From Pseudolysinimonas_A sp947085045 (GTDB lineage: Bacteria; Actinomycetota; Actinomycetes; Actinomycetales; Microbacteriaceae), in NCBI GenBank assembly GCA_947085045.1, contig CAMTUU010000005.1, positions 251,241 to 315,240 of the forward strand: DNA of 64,000 bases, written 5' to 3'. Shown in pieces: positions 33,063 through 41,934 of the stretch; the stretch's first letter is position 1; every line of letters begins with the position of its first letter. The notes beneath the pieces were generated by a model, which saw only the letters and a program-made list of their open reading frames with translations, had not been told where the DNA came from and did not search any database. The position numbers and the translations under genes are program-made.

Positions 33063-36000
33063 TCAGCACGGCGGAGCGTTGCCCCAGCGCGTGGTGGAGT
33101 AGGCCGACCCGTCGACGGTGATGGTGATCTGCTCGTCGAGATCGCCGGCGGTCTGTCGCTTCGTCCAGGCCTGGAGCCGCACCTGGCCGTTGGCCCCGGT
33201 GGTGACGCCCGACGACTGCGCGAAGGAGATTCCGAGCGTGCGGCCGGCACTGGAGTTCGAGTAGTTGATGCCGATGTTGTACTGGTTGCCGTAGTCGTTG
33301 TGATAGCAGAGGGTGTAGCTCGGCGGCAGGTTGGGCAGCGGGGTGGCCGAGTTCGAGGTGCGCACGTCGCTCGTCTGGCCGGCGCTCACCGCGCGCACCT
33401 GGATGGAGTACGCCGTGTCGAAGTTGCCCTGGATCGAGTAGCTGGTCGCCGTCCCGACGTCCTGCCAGGACGAGTGGTAGTTCGTCACGAGGATCTCGTA
33501 GCGGGTGATCGGCTGGGTGCTGGCGGTCGGGCCCCACGAGAAGTTGACGGTCTGCGACCCGCGGGGTCCGGGCCACGACGCGTTCGCACTCGACGGCGCG
33601 CCGGGGCGCGGAGTGCCGGCGTTGGTCGAGCTGAACGCCGCGCTCTGACCACCCGGCCCGAGGGTCACGATCGAGTAGCTGGAGGACGTGCCGACCTGCC
33701 CCGCCACCGTCGTCGTGGTGACATCGCCGACGGTGACGACGGCGCCGCCCGGGCTCATCGTGATGCGGTAGCCGTCGATGGCGCGGCCGTTGCCGGCGGC
33801 ACCGCCCCAGTTCAGCACGACGTTGCCGGAACCGTCCGCCGACCCCGAGGCCGTGGCCGTCGTCGGGGGCGTGGGCGCGCCGAACGGCCGAGCGGTGGCG
33901 CTCGCGTCGGAGATCTCGCCGGCGCCGACGACGTTGGTCGCGCGCACCTGGAACGTGTACGGGTTGCCGTTGGTGAGACCCGAGAACACGCGCGAGGCGT
34001 CGTTGCCCGAGACGGTGACCGGTGTTCCGCCGTTCCACGAGATGGTGTACTGCGTGATCGGCTCGCCGTTGGTCGCCGGCGCGCTCCACTGCAGGGTGAT
34101 CTGGCGGTCGCCCTCGACGAAGGTGGGCGCCGCCATCTTCGACGGCACGTCGCGCACGGTGTAGAGCAGGCGACCCTGCACCCGCCGGCTCGGATCCAGC
34201 GTCGCATCCTCGACCGTGTACACGACGCTCACGACGCCGATGAACGACGGTCCCGGGCGAACGGTGATGTCGCCTTGCGGCGTGAAGTCGACGGAGGCCT
34301 GAGACTCCGCGGCGTTCTCGATCGAGGCCGCGACGACCCGCAGATCCTGCCCCTGCGCGGCGAACGGGTTGAAGTCGTTCGCCAGCACGTCGACCGTGTC
34401 GGTGACCCCGCGGCGGCCCTTGGCGGCGTCCTCGACGGCCCGCGCGGCGGGACGGGTGGACGAGGCGACGCTGACCTGCACCGTGCCCGGCACCGAGTAG
34501 TCGCGGTAGCGCACCGTGAAAGAGAGGGTCGCGGTCGTGCCGGGCTGCACGCCGAAGGGGGCGCTCACCGAGAGGTTCCCGCCGGAGATCGACCCTTCGA
34601 TCCCCGAGCCCTGCCCGGTCAGCCCCTCGTACCGGAACTCGCCCGACACGGAGGGATTCGGATGCGTCGTCGCGGCGCGGAGGTCGACGACGCGGGCATC
34701 CTCTCCCGCCTCGATGGTGATGTTCTGCCCGGTGAAGGACGGCGGCACGTCGGTGAACTCCGGGTCGCCGACGATGACGGGAAGGGTGAGCAGTGCCTGC
34801 CGGCCCTCGGGATCGTCGCCCGAGCTGCCGTCGGTGACGCGGAAGGTGATGGCGGCGATCCCGCGGTAGTCGGCGGCCGCGGCGAATCGGATCGTGTCGC
34901 CGTCGACGGCGCCCGGGCTCCCGTCGCCGTGGGTCATGGTCACGGACGCCGGGTCGACGAGGATCGCGGGGTTGCCCGACGGGACGACGAGGATGTCGGC
35001 GAGGTTCCACTCGCGCGAGCCGTTCATGTCGATGACCTGGGGGCCGAGGTCGCTGCGCAGCCGCGGCGGGGGTGCGTAGTCCCCGCCGATGGCGGGGGGC
35101 ACGACGATGAACGCCGTCGCCGAGAGCCCGTCGTCGGGGTTGGTCACCCGGTAGCCGATCGCCGCCCGCCGCTCCCCCGGGCGCACGACGACGGTCTGCG
35201 AGCCGGTCTCGACCGAAGCCATTCCGGCGTTCGGCCCCTCGAGGGTCACCTCGAGGTCGGCGTCGAGGCCGCCCGGGCTGGCGATCAGCCCGTCGAGCGA
35301 CACCGGGAGGTCCGTCTCGCCGGCGATGTCGTCGACCGGAACGTAGTAGTCGGTCGCCACCGGGAACACCGGCGCGGCGTCCTCGGTCACCCGCACGATC
35401 AGGAAGGCGTCGTCCTCGCCGCCGCGGTTGTTGGTGATCCCGTAGCGCACGCTGAACGTGCCCTCGGTCTCGGGCGCCTCGACGACGATCTTGCCGCCGT
35501 CGACCGACGCGACGATGCCCGGGTCGACCTCGAGTAGGTCCTGCTGGAGCTGGAGCGCGTAGCCACTCGGGTCGGAGTCGTTGAGCACCACCGACGCCGA
35601 CGCCGTGCGTCCGGGCTGCATCTCGATCTCGTCGTCGACGGCGTTCGGGGCGGGCACCTCGCCGGGGCGCGGGATGACGCCGATCGTGAGGAGGCCGACC
35701 GACTGCGCGCCGAAGGAGTCCTCGACGACGTAGCCGATGGTGTCGGTGCCGCCCGAGTTGCGGTCGGCCGTGTACTGGATGGTCGTCGGGTTCACCGCAT
35801 CGATCACGCCGAGGGCCGGCGGGCGTTCGATGCCGACGATGACGACCGAGTCCCCGTCGGGGTCGATGCCGCCGAGCGGCAGCTCGATCGGGATCGTCGA
35901 TCCCGCGAAGACCCGCGCGGTCTGCGGCAGCGGCACGGGCGGCTGGTTCGTCTCGGGATCCTCCCCCACGACGACGAACGTCACGCGCGCCGTGGCCGAC

Positions 36001-38573
36001 TCGCCGTACTGGTCGGCGACGCGGTAGACGACGCTGTACTCACCCGCGGTCGGCCCGGCCTGGTAGCGGACGGTACCGTCGCCGACGAAGGCGAGGCCGT
36101 CGCCCGCGGCGTCGGTCTCGACCAGGTTCTCTTGGAGGATCAGTCGCGCCTGGTCGGGATGCTCGTCGTTGGCCAGCACGTCGGCGCTGACGACATCCCC
36201 CGCCCGCACGCGCACGCGGTCGTCTTTCGCGATGGGCGGCTGCCGGTTGACGATCGGCGGCACCGGCACGATCGTGACGCCCGCGGTCGCGGACGAGATG
36301 CCGTCGGAGATCGTGTAGCGGAACTGGGTCTGCCCGGTGAGCGCGTTCGACGACGAGACGCGGATGACGGCGTTGCCGAGCGCCTCGACGGTGACTCCCG
36401 GCGCGATCCCCTCGACGTCGACCGACTGCACCGCCAGGACGCTGCCGTCGGGCGAGACGTCGTTCGCAAGCACCTCGACCACCGACGGCTCGCCGGCTCG
36501 GAGGAAGAGGGTGTCCTTGACCGCGATCGGCGGCACGATCTCGTCGGGGTCGGGCAGCACGTCGACGCGCACGATGCCGATGCTCGACGACGGGCCCGAG
36601 GCGAGCGAGTAGAGGAAGTAGTAGCTACCTTCGGCCGGCGACTGGAAGGTGACGGTGCCGCGCTCGAGGTTGGGCGCGACGATCGCATCGGTCGGCACGT
36701 CGTCGACGCCGAGCAGCGTGAGCGCCTCCCCGTTGGGCGCGAGGTCGTTGAGCAGGGGCTCGATCGCGACGGACTCGCCGACGAATGCGGTCGCGAAGTC
36801 GGGGGTGCCGATCGGCGCGAGCGCTCCGCGCGGCTCGACCCGCACGACGAGCGTCCCGGTCGTCGACTGCACCCCGTCGGAGACCGTGAAGGTGATCTCC
36901 TTCTCGCCGGGCGAGCCGGATCGGTGCTCGAACGTCACGGTGCCGTCGGGGGTGAAGCGCACGATGTCGCTGGAGGTGGCGCTGGCGGTGACGAGGTAGA
37001 GGTCGTCGCCGTCGGGGTCGACGAAGTCGGCGAGCACGTTGTAGGCGATCGAGCCGCCCGTCTCGACGCTGACCAGGGTCTCGCGCCGCGCCTCGGGGGG
37101 GTTGTCGACCTCGTCGGGGACGATGCGGATGGTGACGTTCGCCTCGGCGACACCGCCCGCTCGGCCGTCGTCGACCGTGTACCGGAACGAGGCCGACGTG
37201 GCGCCGATCGCCGGCGTGAACTGCAGGGCGCGGCCGCCGTCGATGACGTCGAGCACGCCGGTCGCCTCATCGACGTCGGAGTTCCGGGGGATGGTGAGCA
37301 CGTCGCCGTCGGGGTCGGTGTCGTTGTCGAGCACCGGGATGATCGTCGTGCGACCGGCCCGCACCCCGAAGTCGTCGTCGCGCGCGACGGGCGGTCGGTT
37401 GATCTCGGTGCGCTCGGCGAGGGTGTCCTCAAACGACTGCGTGCTCGCCTTCTCCTCCCCCTCCTCGGTCTCCGACTCCTCCGGCGGGGTGACCTGGTCC
37501 CAGTTCGCGACGAGCCGCATCTCGTCGTCGAGCAGCCAGACGTTGCCGTTGTCGAGGTCGTTGAGGGCGATGACCGACCGGTTGACCCGGAACTCGAGGC
37601 GCGAGCCCTGGGTGCGCTGGGCGATGTCCTGGGTGACCGGGGCGGCACCGTCGCAGGCGAGGAGGTAGCGCTGCGCGCCGCCCCACGCGCCGTGCGCGCA
37701 GCCGTCGACGACCGCCGGGGCGGAGACGTCGTCGGGTCCGGCGACCGGAGTCGCGAGGTCGGCGGACACCGTGCGGACTCCCCCGCCGTCGCCGACGAAC
37801 AGCAGGGCGTCGCCGGTCGCGACCACGACCTCGTCGTTCGCCGGGCCGCTCTGCTGAAGACGGTAGGCGGCATCCGGCAACTCGACGGTGCCGCCGTCCT
37901 CGCGCACGATCCGGTTCGCGGTCTCGTCGAGCAGCACGAGTCGGTCGCCGACCGCGGCGATCTGCGCGTTCTCGGGCACCGCGAGCCCCCGCGTCGTGGG
38001 CGGGACGCCGGGCGCCGGGATGCGGACGGCCTGCTGATCCTGGACGCTCGTCGCGAGCACCACACCGTCGGTGGTCACGGTGGCCTGACCCCCGCGCCCG
38101 AGTTCCACGGCCGGAGTCGCGGTCGGATCGAAGACGAGCGAGTTCGCGACGTCGAGCGCCCAGAGCTGCCCCTGCGGCGAGACGATCGCGAGCGTCTGAC
38201 CGCCGAGGGCGACGGTCGAGCCGGCCGGGATGTCGACGGGCTCCACGAGCGTCGTGTACGCGGGATCGACGCGCGAGAGGGCGCCGAGCTGGGAGTCGAC
38301 GAGGAAGACGTCGGAGCCGTTCTGCACGATGTCGAGATTCGGGGAGAGGGCGCTGACCGAGCCGTTGAGCTCCTCGATCTGCCGGTTGAGACGACCGCCG
38401 AGGAGGGCGTCGGAGTTCGTCACCCAGACGTCGCGCGCCTCGAGGTCGATGTCGCTGACCGGGAAGCCGTCGTGCAGCACGGCGAAAGTGACCGGCACGC
38501 CCGCGATCAGCGCGATCGCCAGAGCCGAGGCCACGGCCTTTCGATTTCGGGAGATGGACCCGACGATCCCCAT
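33063..38573 (-). CDS. Giant Ig-like/fibronectin type III surface protein
   Basis: 1836 aa. One N-terminal membrane helix (about 13-33, SALAIALIAGVPVTFAVL) anchors it. Residues about 45-370 look like a beta-propeller (repeated short WxLD/VLLD strands). An acidic linker (EESETEEGEEK) follows, then about ten tandem Ig/cadherin-like repeats with DNDTDPDGD and VLANDxxPDG calcium-binding-type signatures, then at least two Fn3 domains (about 1480-1700) and a C-terminal beta domain ending in Cys. It is probably surface exposed. The repeats are diverged in DNA, so it is old, not a recent expansion. It sits between the MoxR ATPase and a Ser/Thr kinase with a similar outer domain. Confidence 0.85.
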   Translation of the reverse strand: MGIVGSISRNRKAVASALAIALIAGVPVTFAVLHDGFPVSDIDLEARDVWVTNSDALLGGRLNRQIEELNGSVSALSPNLDIVQNGSDVFLVDSQLGALSRVDPAYTTLVEPVDIPAGSTVALGGQTLAIVSPQGQLWALDVANSLVFDPTATPAVELGRGGQATVTTDGVVLATSVQDQQAVRIPAPGVPPTTRGLAVPENAQIAAVGDRLVLLDETANRIVREDGGTVELPDAAYRLQQSGPANDEVVVATGDALLFVGDGGGVRTVSADLATPVAGPDDVSAPAVVDGCAHGAWGGAQRYLLACDGAAPVTQDIAQRTQGSRLEFRVNRSVIALNDLDNGNVWLLDDEMRLVANWDQVTPPEESETEEGEEKASTQSFEDTLAERTEINRPPVARDDDFGVRAGRTTIIPVLDNDTDPDGDVLTIPRNSDVDEATGVLDVIDGGRALQFTPAIGATSASFRYTVDDGRAGGVAEANVTIRIVPDEVDNPPEARRETLVSVETGGSIAYNVLADFVDPDGDDLYLVTASATSSDIVRFTPDGTVTFEHRSGSPGEKEITFTVSDGVQSTTGTLVVRVEPRGALAPIGTPDFATAFVGESVAIEPLLNDLAPNGEALTLLGVDDVPTDAIVAPNLERGTVTFQSPAEGSYYFLYSLASGPSSSIGIVRVDVLPDPDEIVPPIAVKDTLFLRAGEPSVVEVLANDVSPDGSVLAVQSVDVEGIAPGVTVEALGNAVIRVSSSNALTGQTQFRYTISDGISSATAGVTIVPVPPIVNRQPPIAKDDRVRVRAGDVVSADVLANDEHPDQARLILQENLVETDAAGDGLAFVGDGTVRYQAGPTAGEYSVVYRVADQYGESATARVTFVVVGEDPETNQPPVPLPQTARVFAGSTIPIELPLGGIDPDGDSVVIVGIERPPALGVIDAVNPTTIQYTADRNSGGTDTIGYVVEDSFGAQSVGLLTIGVIPRPGEVPAPNAVDDEIEMQPGRTASASVVLNDSDPSGYALQLQQDLLEVDPGIVASVDGGKIVVEAPETEGTFSVRYGITNNRGGEDDAFLIVRVTEDAAPVFPVATDYYVPVDDIAGETDLPVSLDGLIASPGGLDADLEVTLEGPNAGMASVETGSQTVVVRPGERRAAIGYRVTNPDDGLSATAFIVVPPAIGGDYAPPPRLRSDLGPQVIDMNGSREWNLADILVVPSGNPAILVDPASVTMTHGDGSPGAVDGDTIRFAAAADYRGIAAITFRVTDGSSGDDPEGRQALLTLPVIVGDPEFTDVPPSFTGQNITIEAGEDARVVDLRAATTHPNPSVSGEFRYEGLTGQGSGIEGSISGGNLSVSAPFGVQPGTTATLSFTVRYRDYSVPGTVQVSVASSTRPAARAVEDAAKGRRGVTDTVDVLANDFNPFAAQGQDLRVVAASIENAAESQASVDFTPQGDITVRPGPSFIGVVSVVYTVEDATLDPSRRVQGRLLYTVRDVPSKMAAPTFVEGDRQITLQWSAPATNGEPITQYTISWNGGTPVTVSGNDASRVFSGLTNGNPYTFQVRATNVVGAGEISDASATARPFGAPTPPTTATASGSADGSGNVVLNWGGAAGNGRAIDGYRITMSPGGAVVTVGDVTTTTVAGQVGTSSSYSIVTLGPGGQSAAFSSTNAGTPRPGAPSSANASWPGPRGSQTVNFSWGPTASTQPITRYEILVTNYHSSWQDVGTATSYSIQGNFDTAYSIQVRAVSAGQTSDVRTSNSATPLPNLPPSYTLCYHNDYGNQYNIGINYSNSSAGRTLGISFAQSSGVTTGANGQVRLQAWTKRQTAGDLDEQITITVDGSAYSTTRWGNAPPC

Positions 38574-38679
38574 GCGTCGTTCCTGCGTTCTGGTTCGCCG
38601 TGCGATCGAGTGCGGCTCAACCTAACATGACGGATACTCGTCGCCAAATGCCGGTCGACGGGTGACGAACGGTGACGAG

Positions 38680-40161
38680 TCAGGCCGTGCAGATGACGAG
38701 CGGCTGCGAGGTGCGGCCGGCGCGCCCGATCTCCACGTTGAGGCACACCCGGCTGCCCGGCACGAGGCCGTCGACGACGACCTCCGTGTCCTCGGTCGCG
38801 GTGCGCGCTGCGGGCGACTCGGCACGTGCCCAGTAGTAGACGTCGCCGTCCTGCGGGTCGGGGTTCACCCAGGTGAAGGTCACCGCGGTGCCGTCGGGGC
38901 TCGGCGTGGCGGCGCCCTCGGTCGCGACCGGCACCGTGCCCTGCCCCACCGCCGAGCCGCCGGTCGCCGTCGGCGCGGGGTCGACGCCGGGACGCTCGAC
39001 CGGTCCTCCGGTCAGCACGATCGTGATCACGACCCCCGCGATCACCAGCAGCGAGACGATGGCGACCAGCACTCCGACCAGTGGCGCCCGCGAAGGGCCG
39101 GCTCCCGGGGCTGACGGCCCGGGGGCGGCGGGGGTCACGACGGGCGGAGCGACCGCGGGGGCCTGGGCGGCCGGAGCGTCCGGCACGATCGTCGGCAGCG
39201 AACGCACCCGGGTCTCAGCGGCATCCGGGGCGTCGACGACGATGTTCGTCTCGTGCACCGTGTCGGCGATCTCGAGGGTCGTCGGCGCGAAGCCCAGCTC
39301 GAGCTCGACGCGCTGCAACGCCCGACCGAATTCGAGGGCGCTGGGATAGCGGTCTTCGCGCCGCGGCGCCATCCCGCGCGCGAGCACGGCGGCGAGGGAG
39401 CGCGGGATGTCGTCCCGGGCCGGCGGCGTCACCTGCCCGCGCTCGATCCGCGACATGAGGTCGACGGCGGTGTTCGGGCCGCCGGGCACCTCGAACGGCG
39501 TGCGCCCGGCGAGCACGGTGTGCAGCGTCGCGGCCAGCGAGAACACGTCCGACCGCACGCCGTGCTCGGGCACGTCGAGGAACATCTCCGGCGGCGACCA
39601 CGGCACCGAGAGGCCGACCGATTCGGTGCCGGTGTCGCCGGATCCGCCGACGCCGCGCCCGCCGAGGAGCGCATCCGCCGCCCCTGCGATGCCGAAGTCG
39701 GTGAGCGCCGGATAGCCGTAGTCGTTGGTGAGCACGTTGCCGGGTTTGATGTCGCGATGCAGGATGCCCGCGCGGTGCGCCGTCTCGACCGCCGACGCGA
39801 CCCGCACCCCGGTGCGCAGCGCGTCGTCGACCGACAGCGGCCGCGTCTTGTAGCGCTCCGACAGGTTCGGCCGCGAGCAGTACTCCATGACGAGGTACGG
39901 CCGGCCGTCGGCGGAGATCCCCGCGGTGTGGATCGTGACGATGAACGGGTGGGTCGACAGGCGCGCCATCAGGTTCGCTTCGCTGGTGAATGACGCCACG
40001 CCAGCGTCTCCGAGGTCGGCGAGCAGAACCTTGACGGCGACCGTGCGGTGCGGCAGCACCTGCTCGTACACGAACACGTCGGAGAACCCGCCGGTACCGA
40101 GCGGCCGCACGAAACGGTAGCCCTCGAGCTCGGGCGGTTGCGACGGGATGCGTGCTGCCAC
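38680..40161 (-). CDS. Transmembrane serine/threonine protein kinase
   Basis: A 493-aa PknB-type kinase. Gly loop PLGTGGFSDVFVYE with Lys in VAVKVLLADL, catalytic loop LHRDIKPGNVLTN, DFG in LTDFGIAGAAD, and the WSPPEMF anchor. A Pro/Ala-rich linker and one membrane helix (about 355-385, LVAIVSLLVIAGVVITIVL) lead to a small extracellular Fn3-like domain (about 425-493) with a Cys pair. It is not a PASTA kinase. It is the only Hanks-type kinase in the window and the natural source of phosphothreonine for the FHA proteins nearby. No PP2C phosphatase was seen. Confidence 0.92.
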   Translation of the reverse strand: MAARIPSQPPELEGYRFVRPLGTGGFSDVFVYEQVLPHRTVAVKVLLADLGDAGVASFTSEANLMARLSTHPFIVTIHTAGISADGRPYLVMEYCSRPNLSERYKTRPLSVDDALRTGVRVASAVETAHRAGILHRDIKPGNVLTNDYGYPALTDFGIAGAADALLGGRGVGGSGDTGTESVGLSVPWSPPEMFLDVPEHGVRSDVFSLAATLHTVLAGRTPFEVPGGPNTAVDLMSRIERGQVTPPARDDIPRSLAAVLARGMAPRREDRYPSALEFGRALQRVELELGFAPTTLEIADTVHETNIVVDAPDAAETRVRSLPTIVPDAPAAQAPAVAPPVVTPAAPGPSAPGAGPSRAPLVGVLVAIVSLLVIAGVVITIVLTGGPVERPGVDPAPTATGGSAVGQGTVPVATEGAATPSPDGTAVTFTWVNPDPQDGDVYYWARAESPAARTATEDTEVVVDGLVPGSRVCLNVEIGRAGRTSQPLVICTA

Positions 40162-40186
40162 CCGTCGACCCTAACCAGTTCGGGTG

Positions 40187-41215
40187 CTACTCGGCGCCGC
40201 GCTCCTCGTCGACCGGGGTCGGCTCGGCGACGACGCCGCGCGCACGGTCGTAGCGCAGCTTGATCAGACTCGCGATCACCGCGACCGCCATCGAGCCGAC
40301 GATCACGCCGAGCGAGACGAAGGTGTCGATCTCCGGCGCCCACGTGACGTTCTCGCCGCCGTTGATGAACGGCAGCTCGTTCTCGTGCAGCGCCGTCAGG
40401 AACAGCTTCACGCCGATGAAGGCGAGGATGAAGGCGATGCCGTACTTCAGGTAGACCAGCTTGTCGACGAGGTCGCCGAGCAGGAAGTACAGCTGCCGCA
40501 GGCCCATGAGCGCGAACACGTTGGCCGTGAACACCAGGAAGGGTTCCTGGGTGATACCGAAGATCGCCGGGATCGAGTCGAGTGCGAAGACGAGGTCGGT
40601 CGTACCGAGGGCGATGAGCACGACGAGCACCGGCGTGAAGACGGTCGTGCCGTCGATGGTGGTGCGCAGCTTCGCGCCGTCGAAACGATCGGTGATCGCG
40701 ATGCGCTTGCGCAGGAAGCCGATCAGCTTGTTCTCGGTCTCGGCCTCGTCGTCATGCCCGGTGAACGCCTGATTCCAGGCCGTGTAGATGAGGAAGAGGC
40801 CGAACAGGTAGAACACGGCGCTGAACTGCTCGATGATGACGGCGCCGACGATGATGAACAGGCCGCGCAGCACGAGCGCGATGATGATGCCGACCATCAG
40901 CAGCTCCTGCTGATACTTCCTCGGCACCGAGAAGCGCGCCATGATGATGAGGAAGACGAACAGGTTGTCGATCGACAGGCTGTACTCGGTCAGCCAGCCG
41001 GCGACGAACTGCCCCGCAGGCTCGGGTCCGTCGAACCAGAGCAGCAGCCCGGCGAAGACCAGGGCGAGCGCGACGTAGAACCCGATCCACAGCGCCGACT
41101 CGCGCGTCGACGGGATGTGCGGCCGCCGGAACGCCAGCACGATGTCGAAGCCGAGGATGAGGGCGAGCGCGACGTACGTCGTGATCTCGAACCAGAGCGG
41201 GATGGTGAGTTCCAC
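40187..41215 (-). CDS. TerC/Alx-family membrane protein (probable manganese exporter)
   Basis: A 342-aa protein with about nine membrane helices and the TerC signatures SIDNLFVFLIIMARFSVP and TTDLVFALDSIPAIFGIT, whose Asp residues are probable metal ligands. GTG 41215 with an AAAGG ribosome site is preferred over a longer frame. Alx/TerC proteins export Mn2+, or load metal into secreted enzymes. The leader carries a probable yybP-ykoY riboswitch. The Ser/Thr kinase follows 25 bases downstream on the same strand, so it may be part of this transcript. Confidence 0.9.
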   Translation of the reverse strand: MELTIPLWFEITTYVALALILGFDIVLAFRRPHIPSTRESALWIGFYVALALVFAGLLLWFDGPEPAGQFVAGWLTEYSLSIDNLFVFLIIMARFSVPRKYQQELLMVGIIIALVLRGLFIIVGAVIIEQFSAVFYLFGLFLIYTAWNQAFTGHDDEAETENKLIGFLRKRIAITDRFDGAKLRTTIDGTTVFTPVLVVLIALGTTDLVFALDSIPAIFGITQEPFLVFTANVFALMGLRQLYFLLGDLVDKLVYLKYGIAFILAFIGVKLFLTALHENELPFINGGENVTWAPEIDTFVSLGVIVGSMAVAVIASLIKLRYDRARGVVAEPTPVDEERGAE

Positions 41216-41223
41216 GGAAACCT

Positions 41224-41370
41224 TTCGGGTGCAGGGCAGGGCCCGAACGTCTCTCCCGCGTTCCGCGCCGCTCTTCCGAACGGCAGATGGGAACGATCGC
41301 GACCGGGGCTGCAACGCTGGAACCCGTGATGACGGCCGCGACGAGTTGGGATACTCCCCTTCGCTCCGCT
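41224..41370 (-). promoter_or_regulatory. Probable yybP-ykoY manganese riboswitch
   Basis: The terC leader, read on the minus strand, has GCGAAGGGGAGTA (41352-41364) and CGGGAGAGACG (41248-41258), the two strongly conserved elements of the yybP-ykoY aptamer as found in actinobacterial TerC leaders. A TTCGGG/CCCGAA hairpin (41242-41247 with 41224-41229) follows and abuts the AAAGG ribosome site, a plausible translation-controlling platform. yybP-ykoY senses Mn2+ and activates exporters. No covariance search was possible here. Confidence 0.7.
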
Positions 41371-41382
41371 CAGTCTAGGGGT

Positions 41383-41820
41383 TCAGTCGAGCGTGCCCAG
41401 CACCGTCAGCAGGTTCAGGATGCCCGGGCCGAGCACGACGACGAACAGCACGGGGAGGATGCAGAACATCAGCGGGAAGAGGATCTTCACCGGCACCTTC
41501 ATGGCTTTCTCCTCGGCACGCTGACGGCGCTTGCCGCGCAGCTCCTTCGCCTGAGTGCGCACGACGTGCGCGATCGAGACCCCGTACCGGTCGGGCTGCA
41601 TGATCGCGCGCGCGAACCCCGCAGGTCGGCCAGAGCCGCGCGGGCCGAGAGCGCGAGCCGGGCCTCCTTGCGCGAGAAGCCGACCTTCATGTCCTGGCTG
41701 GTGCGGGTGAGCTCCGCGGCGAGCAGCCCCGAGCCGAACCGGCCGGCGCGGGCGATCGCGGTCGGTGAGCCGGCTGCCCATCCGCTCGTCGGGCAGCTCG
41801 ACGCCCGCGGGCTTGCGAAG
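41383..41820 (-). pseudogene. TadC-like (type II secretion F) remnant with frameshifts
   Basis: The last 76 codons (41383 upward) read as the C-terminus of a Flp-pilus TadC protein: DRYGVSIAHVVRTQAKELRG, KRRQRAEEKAMKVPVKILFP and a final membrane helix. Upstream, homologous pieces continue in two other frames (GRFGSGLLAAELTRTSQDMK; ELPDERMGSRL), so at least two frameshifts separate them. No other Tad genes are near. This is a decayed fragment and should not be functional. Confidence 0.65.
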
Positions 41821-41934
41821 GCCACCTCGGGCACGTGGGCCGACGTCCCGGCCCGGCGGTGACGGTCGGCGCCCCGTCGTTCGGAGAGGCTCAGGAGACC
41901 TGCGACATCCTCGGCAGGTGTTCCCCGCGACACG

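Noticed and set aside
32030..33250. Longer MoxR start at 33250
   Set aside because: The added N-terminus is low-complexity and covers the end of the neighbouring gene; ATG 33010 has a good ribosome site.
33063..38573. Tandem DNA repeats in the giant gene
   Set aside because: The protein repeats are diverged and no long identical DNA repeat was seen, so it is not a recent expansion.
36132..38630. 832-codon frame opposite the giant surface protein
   Set aside because: High GC leaves long antisense frames; the minus-strand product has clear domains and this has none.
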